Of a DNA stretch of 64,000 nucleotides, positions 62,709-64,000 are shown piece after piece (position 1 is the first letter of the stretch; each line of letters starts with the position of its first letter). This stretch comes from Paraburkholderia piptadeniae. GTDB taxonomy: Bacteria > Pseudomonadota > Gammaproteobacteria > Burkholderiales > Burkholderiaceae. The position numbers and the translations under genes are program-made. The stretch lies in the NCBI RefSeq assembly GCF_900007165.1, contig NZ_CYGY02000032.1:124001-188000 (forward strand), read 5' to 3'. The notes under the pieces are model-generated. The model did no database searches and was not told where the DNA came from. It saw only the letters and a list, made by a program, of their open reading frames with translations.

Positions 62709-63173
62709 TCAGACGCGCCGCGCCATATGCCGGATCGAGCCCAGTTGCGCGAGACGCGGACCCGCGAGCCGATAGCCCAACCGTTGATAGAGACGCGCGG
62801 CCGGATTGTCGACGAACACGCGCAGTTGAAGTTCGGCGAGCCCGCGAGCCCGCGCCCATCGATGCGACGTATTCAGCAGGTACGTGCCCGCGCCGCGCCG
62901 CCGGTGTCCCTCGGCAATCTGCACATCGCGGATGTGCAGCGAGTCGCCCTCCTCGGTGATGCGCAGCACGCCGATGCGCTCGCCGTCCACCTCGAGTATG
63001 AAGTTCTCCGACTCGCGCCAACTCGCGAGAAACAGGTCGCTGCGCCACACAAGGTGATGTCGACGGTAATACCCGCCCATGTTGTTGCGCGTCAGCGCCT
63101 CAGCAAACTGGAAGTCGTCCATGCTGGCCTTGCGCAAGTAGAAGGGAGACGGATCGTCGGTCGGGTCGAGCAT
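62709..63173 (-). CDS. GNAT-family N-acetyltransferase
   Basis: A 154-residue GNAT protein with the acetyl-CoA motif AEGHRRRGAGTYLLNTSHRW (R/Q-x-x-G-x-G/A) and the C-terminal DNPAARLYQRLGYRLAG. The acceptor substrate cannot be inferred. The start ATG at 63171-63173 gives MLDPTDDPSPFYLRKASMDD. It lies between the AraC gene (convergent) and the tRNA cluster (same strand). Confidence 0.88.
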   Translation of the reverse strand: MLDPTDDPSPFYLRKASMDDFQFAEALTRNNMGGYYRRHHLVWRSDLFLASWRESENFILEVDGERIGVLRITEEGDSLHIRDVQIAEGHRRRGAGTYLLNTSHRWARARGLAELQLRVFVDNPAARLYQRLGYRLAGPRLAQLGSIRHMARRV

Positions 63174-63289
63174 CGCGCGGGGACGAAAGATTCGGTCCGC
63201 ACAACGTTAAGACAGGCGGGACGCGCTGGCAATGGCTGTTTGCCCGACAGCGATACGAGCGACGTTACAGACGCGGCACGCAAGGTTTG

Positions 63290-63330
63290 CGTGCAAAAAC
63301 AAAAAAGCCCGCTGACGATTCAGCGGGCTT
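63290..63330 (-). terminator. Terminator of the tRNA cluster
   Basis: On the minus strand AAGCCCGCTGA, loop ATCG, TCAGCGGGCTT, then TTTTGTTTTT. Eleven perfect pairs and a T-rich tail, starting nine bases after the last tRNA-Asp. Confidence 0.95.
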
Positions 63331-63338
63331 CATGTTTC

Positions 63339-63415
63339 TGGCGGAGCGGACGGGACTCGAACCCGCGACCCCCGGCGTGACAGGCCGGTATTCTAACCAA
63401 CTGAACTACCGCTCC
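63339..63415 (-). tRNA. tRNA-Asp (GTC), copy 2
   Basis: A 77-base cloverleaf on the minus strand: acceptor GGAGCGG/CCGCTCC, anticodon loop CTGTCAC with GTC, T-loop GGTTCGAGTCC, discriminator G and encoded CCA. It reads GAC and GAU. Confidence 0.97.
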
Positions 63416-63493
63416 AGTCTTGCTACCAACTCGCGAGCGTCGGTTAGCTCTCGCAAGCGCATCGCTTGAATCTCATCAAGCAACGCCAGTATC

Positions 63494-63569
63494 TGGCGTC
63501 CCCTAGGGGATTCGAACCCCTGTACTCACCGTGAAAGGGTGATGTCCTAGGCCTCTAGACGAAGGGGAC
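63494..63569 (-). tRNA. tRNA-Glu (TTC), copy 2
   Basis: A 76-base cloverleaf: acceptor GTCCCCT/AGGGGAC, anticodon TTC in CTTTCAC, T-loop GGTTCGAATCC, discriminator G and encoded CCA. It reads GAA and GAG. Confidence 0.97.
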
Positions 63570-63604
63570 AACGTACTTCACACACTACTGCTTACACCTT
63601 TAAC

Positions 63605-63631
63605 GAAAAAGCCCGCTCACCGAACGGGCTT
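63605..63631 (-). terminator. Internal terminator-like hairpin between the two tRNA units
   Basis: On the minus strand AAGCCCG, 9-base loop, CGGGCTT, then TTTTCG. It sits after tRNA-Asp copy 1, just where the main terminator sits after copy 2, so it is a duplicated, weaker version. Read-through would still give the second unit. Confidence 0.75.
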
Positions 63632-63635
63632 AATC

Positions 63636-63712
63636 TGGCGGAGTGGACGGGACTCGAACCCGCGACCCCCGGCGTGACAGGCCGGTATTCTAACCGACTG
63701 AACTACCACTCC
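63636..63712 (-). tRNA. tRNA-Asp (GTC), copy 1
   Basis: As copy 2 but with acceptor GGAGTGG/CCACTCC: a compensating pair change that keeps the stem, plus a one-base difference in the D loop. Encoded CCA is present, so the gene looks functional. Confidence 0.97.
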
Positions 63713-63791
63713 AGTCTTGCTACCTGACTCGCGAGCGTCGGTTACTTCTCGCAAGCGCATCGCTTAAATCTCATCAAGCAACGCCAGTATT

Positions 63792-63867
63792 TGGCGTCCC
63801 CTAGGGGATTCGAACCCCTGTACTCACCGTGAAAGGGTGATGTCCTAGGCCTCTAGACGAAGGGGAC
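63792..63867 (-). tRNA. tRNA-Glu (TTC), copy 1
   Basis: Identical in sequence, as far as I can read, to copy 2 at 63494-63569, including the encoded CCA. It is the first tRNA of the cluster in the direction of transcription. Confidence 0.97.
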
Positions 63868-63921
63868 ATAATCTTTTCAGATCTGTCTCGTTCTTGCTGC
63901 TAACTTCATTCATCAGCAGCG

Positions 63922-63953
63922 AAGACCGCCATTCTAACTGCTCTACTACCGCT
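63922..63953 (-). pseudogene. Possible decayed tRNA 5' half upstream of the cluster
   Basis: On the minus strand the text GCGGTAGTAGAGCAGTTAGA followed by ATGGCGGTC resembles the D-arm and anticodon 5' strand of the tRNA-Asp genes (GCGGTAGTTCAGTTGGTTAG). It has small indels and no matching 3' half follows. It could also be a chance likeness. Confidence 0.4.
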
Positions 63954-64000
63954 TGTGAAGTCTTTTTTGCTACAACTTCCGGCTAACCGGAACGACTTCA

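Overview
This is a GC-rich, gene-dense stretch of chromosome from a betaproteobacterium of the family Burkholderiaceae, most likely Paraburkholderia or Burkholderia. The call rests on gene order: rpsB-tsf-pyrH-frr-uppS-cdsA-dxr-rseP-bamA-ompH-lpxD-fabZ-lpxA-lpxB-rnhB, then map-glnD-rluB, and smc-zipA-ligA. It is supported by dapC-dapD-arsC-like-dapE-prmB and by a small protein resembling the Burkholderia-type DUF2866 family. I see no prophage, insertion sequence, CRISPR array or integrase. Almost everything is core genome.

Layout. 1-16160 (minus strand) is one long translation, envelope and lipid A cluster, running from ribosomal protein S2 at the right to an rRNA/tRNA methyltransferase cut by the left edge. 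16586-21875 (plus) holds methionine aminopeptidase, the PII uridylyltransferase GlnD and an RluB-type pseudouridine synthase with a very long low-complexity N-terminus. 21980-31843 (minus) carries def-ligA, a ZipA-like division protein, smc and a DMT transporter. A plus-strand secreted hydrolase sits between ligA and zipA. 32352-38969 (plus) holds the lysine/diaminopimelate genes, prmB and a cardiolipin synthase. 39044-48241 contains glutathione peroxidase, an ABC-F protein, a CoA-transferase, a small DUF2866-like protein, radA-alr, lplT and thiD. 48282-51649 (minus) is a tightly overlapping tsaB-rimI-uracil-DNA glycosylase-DUF1853 operon. 51808-54141 (plus) is an acyl-CoA-binding protein and a DEAD-box helicase. 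54534-60395 is the glyoxylate-shunt neighbourhood: aceA and aceB flank a universal stress protein, a LysR regulator and a haloacid dehalogenase. 60596-63173 has small accessory genes. 63339-63867 is a tandemly duplicated tRNA-Glu/tRNA-Asp unit.

Functionally, the left half builds and exports the outer membrane: LpxA/D/B and FabZ for lipid A, BamA and Skp/OmpH for outer-membrane proteins, RseP for envelope stress, UppS/CdsA/Dxr for isoprenoid and phospholipid precursors. It also starts translation (S2, EF-Ts, UMP kinase, RRF). The dap genes feed peptidoglycan, and alr supplies D-alanine to the same polymer. The right half is carbon metabolism (glyoxylate shunt) and RNA/DNA maintenance.

I did not find a clear undescribed multi-gene system. 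The observations I rate highest are a UDG gene translationally coupled to a nuclease-like DUF1853 gene, the duplicated tRNA-Glu/Asp unit with a decayed tRNA-like piece beside it, recurrent intergenic palindromes, a candidate LysR operator, two intergenic arrays of four 10-11 bp repeats, and fast-evolving repeat tracts inside otherwise conserved enzymes. All functional calls come from reading sequence and from family knowledge; no database search was run.
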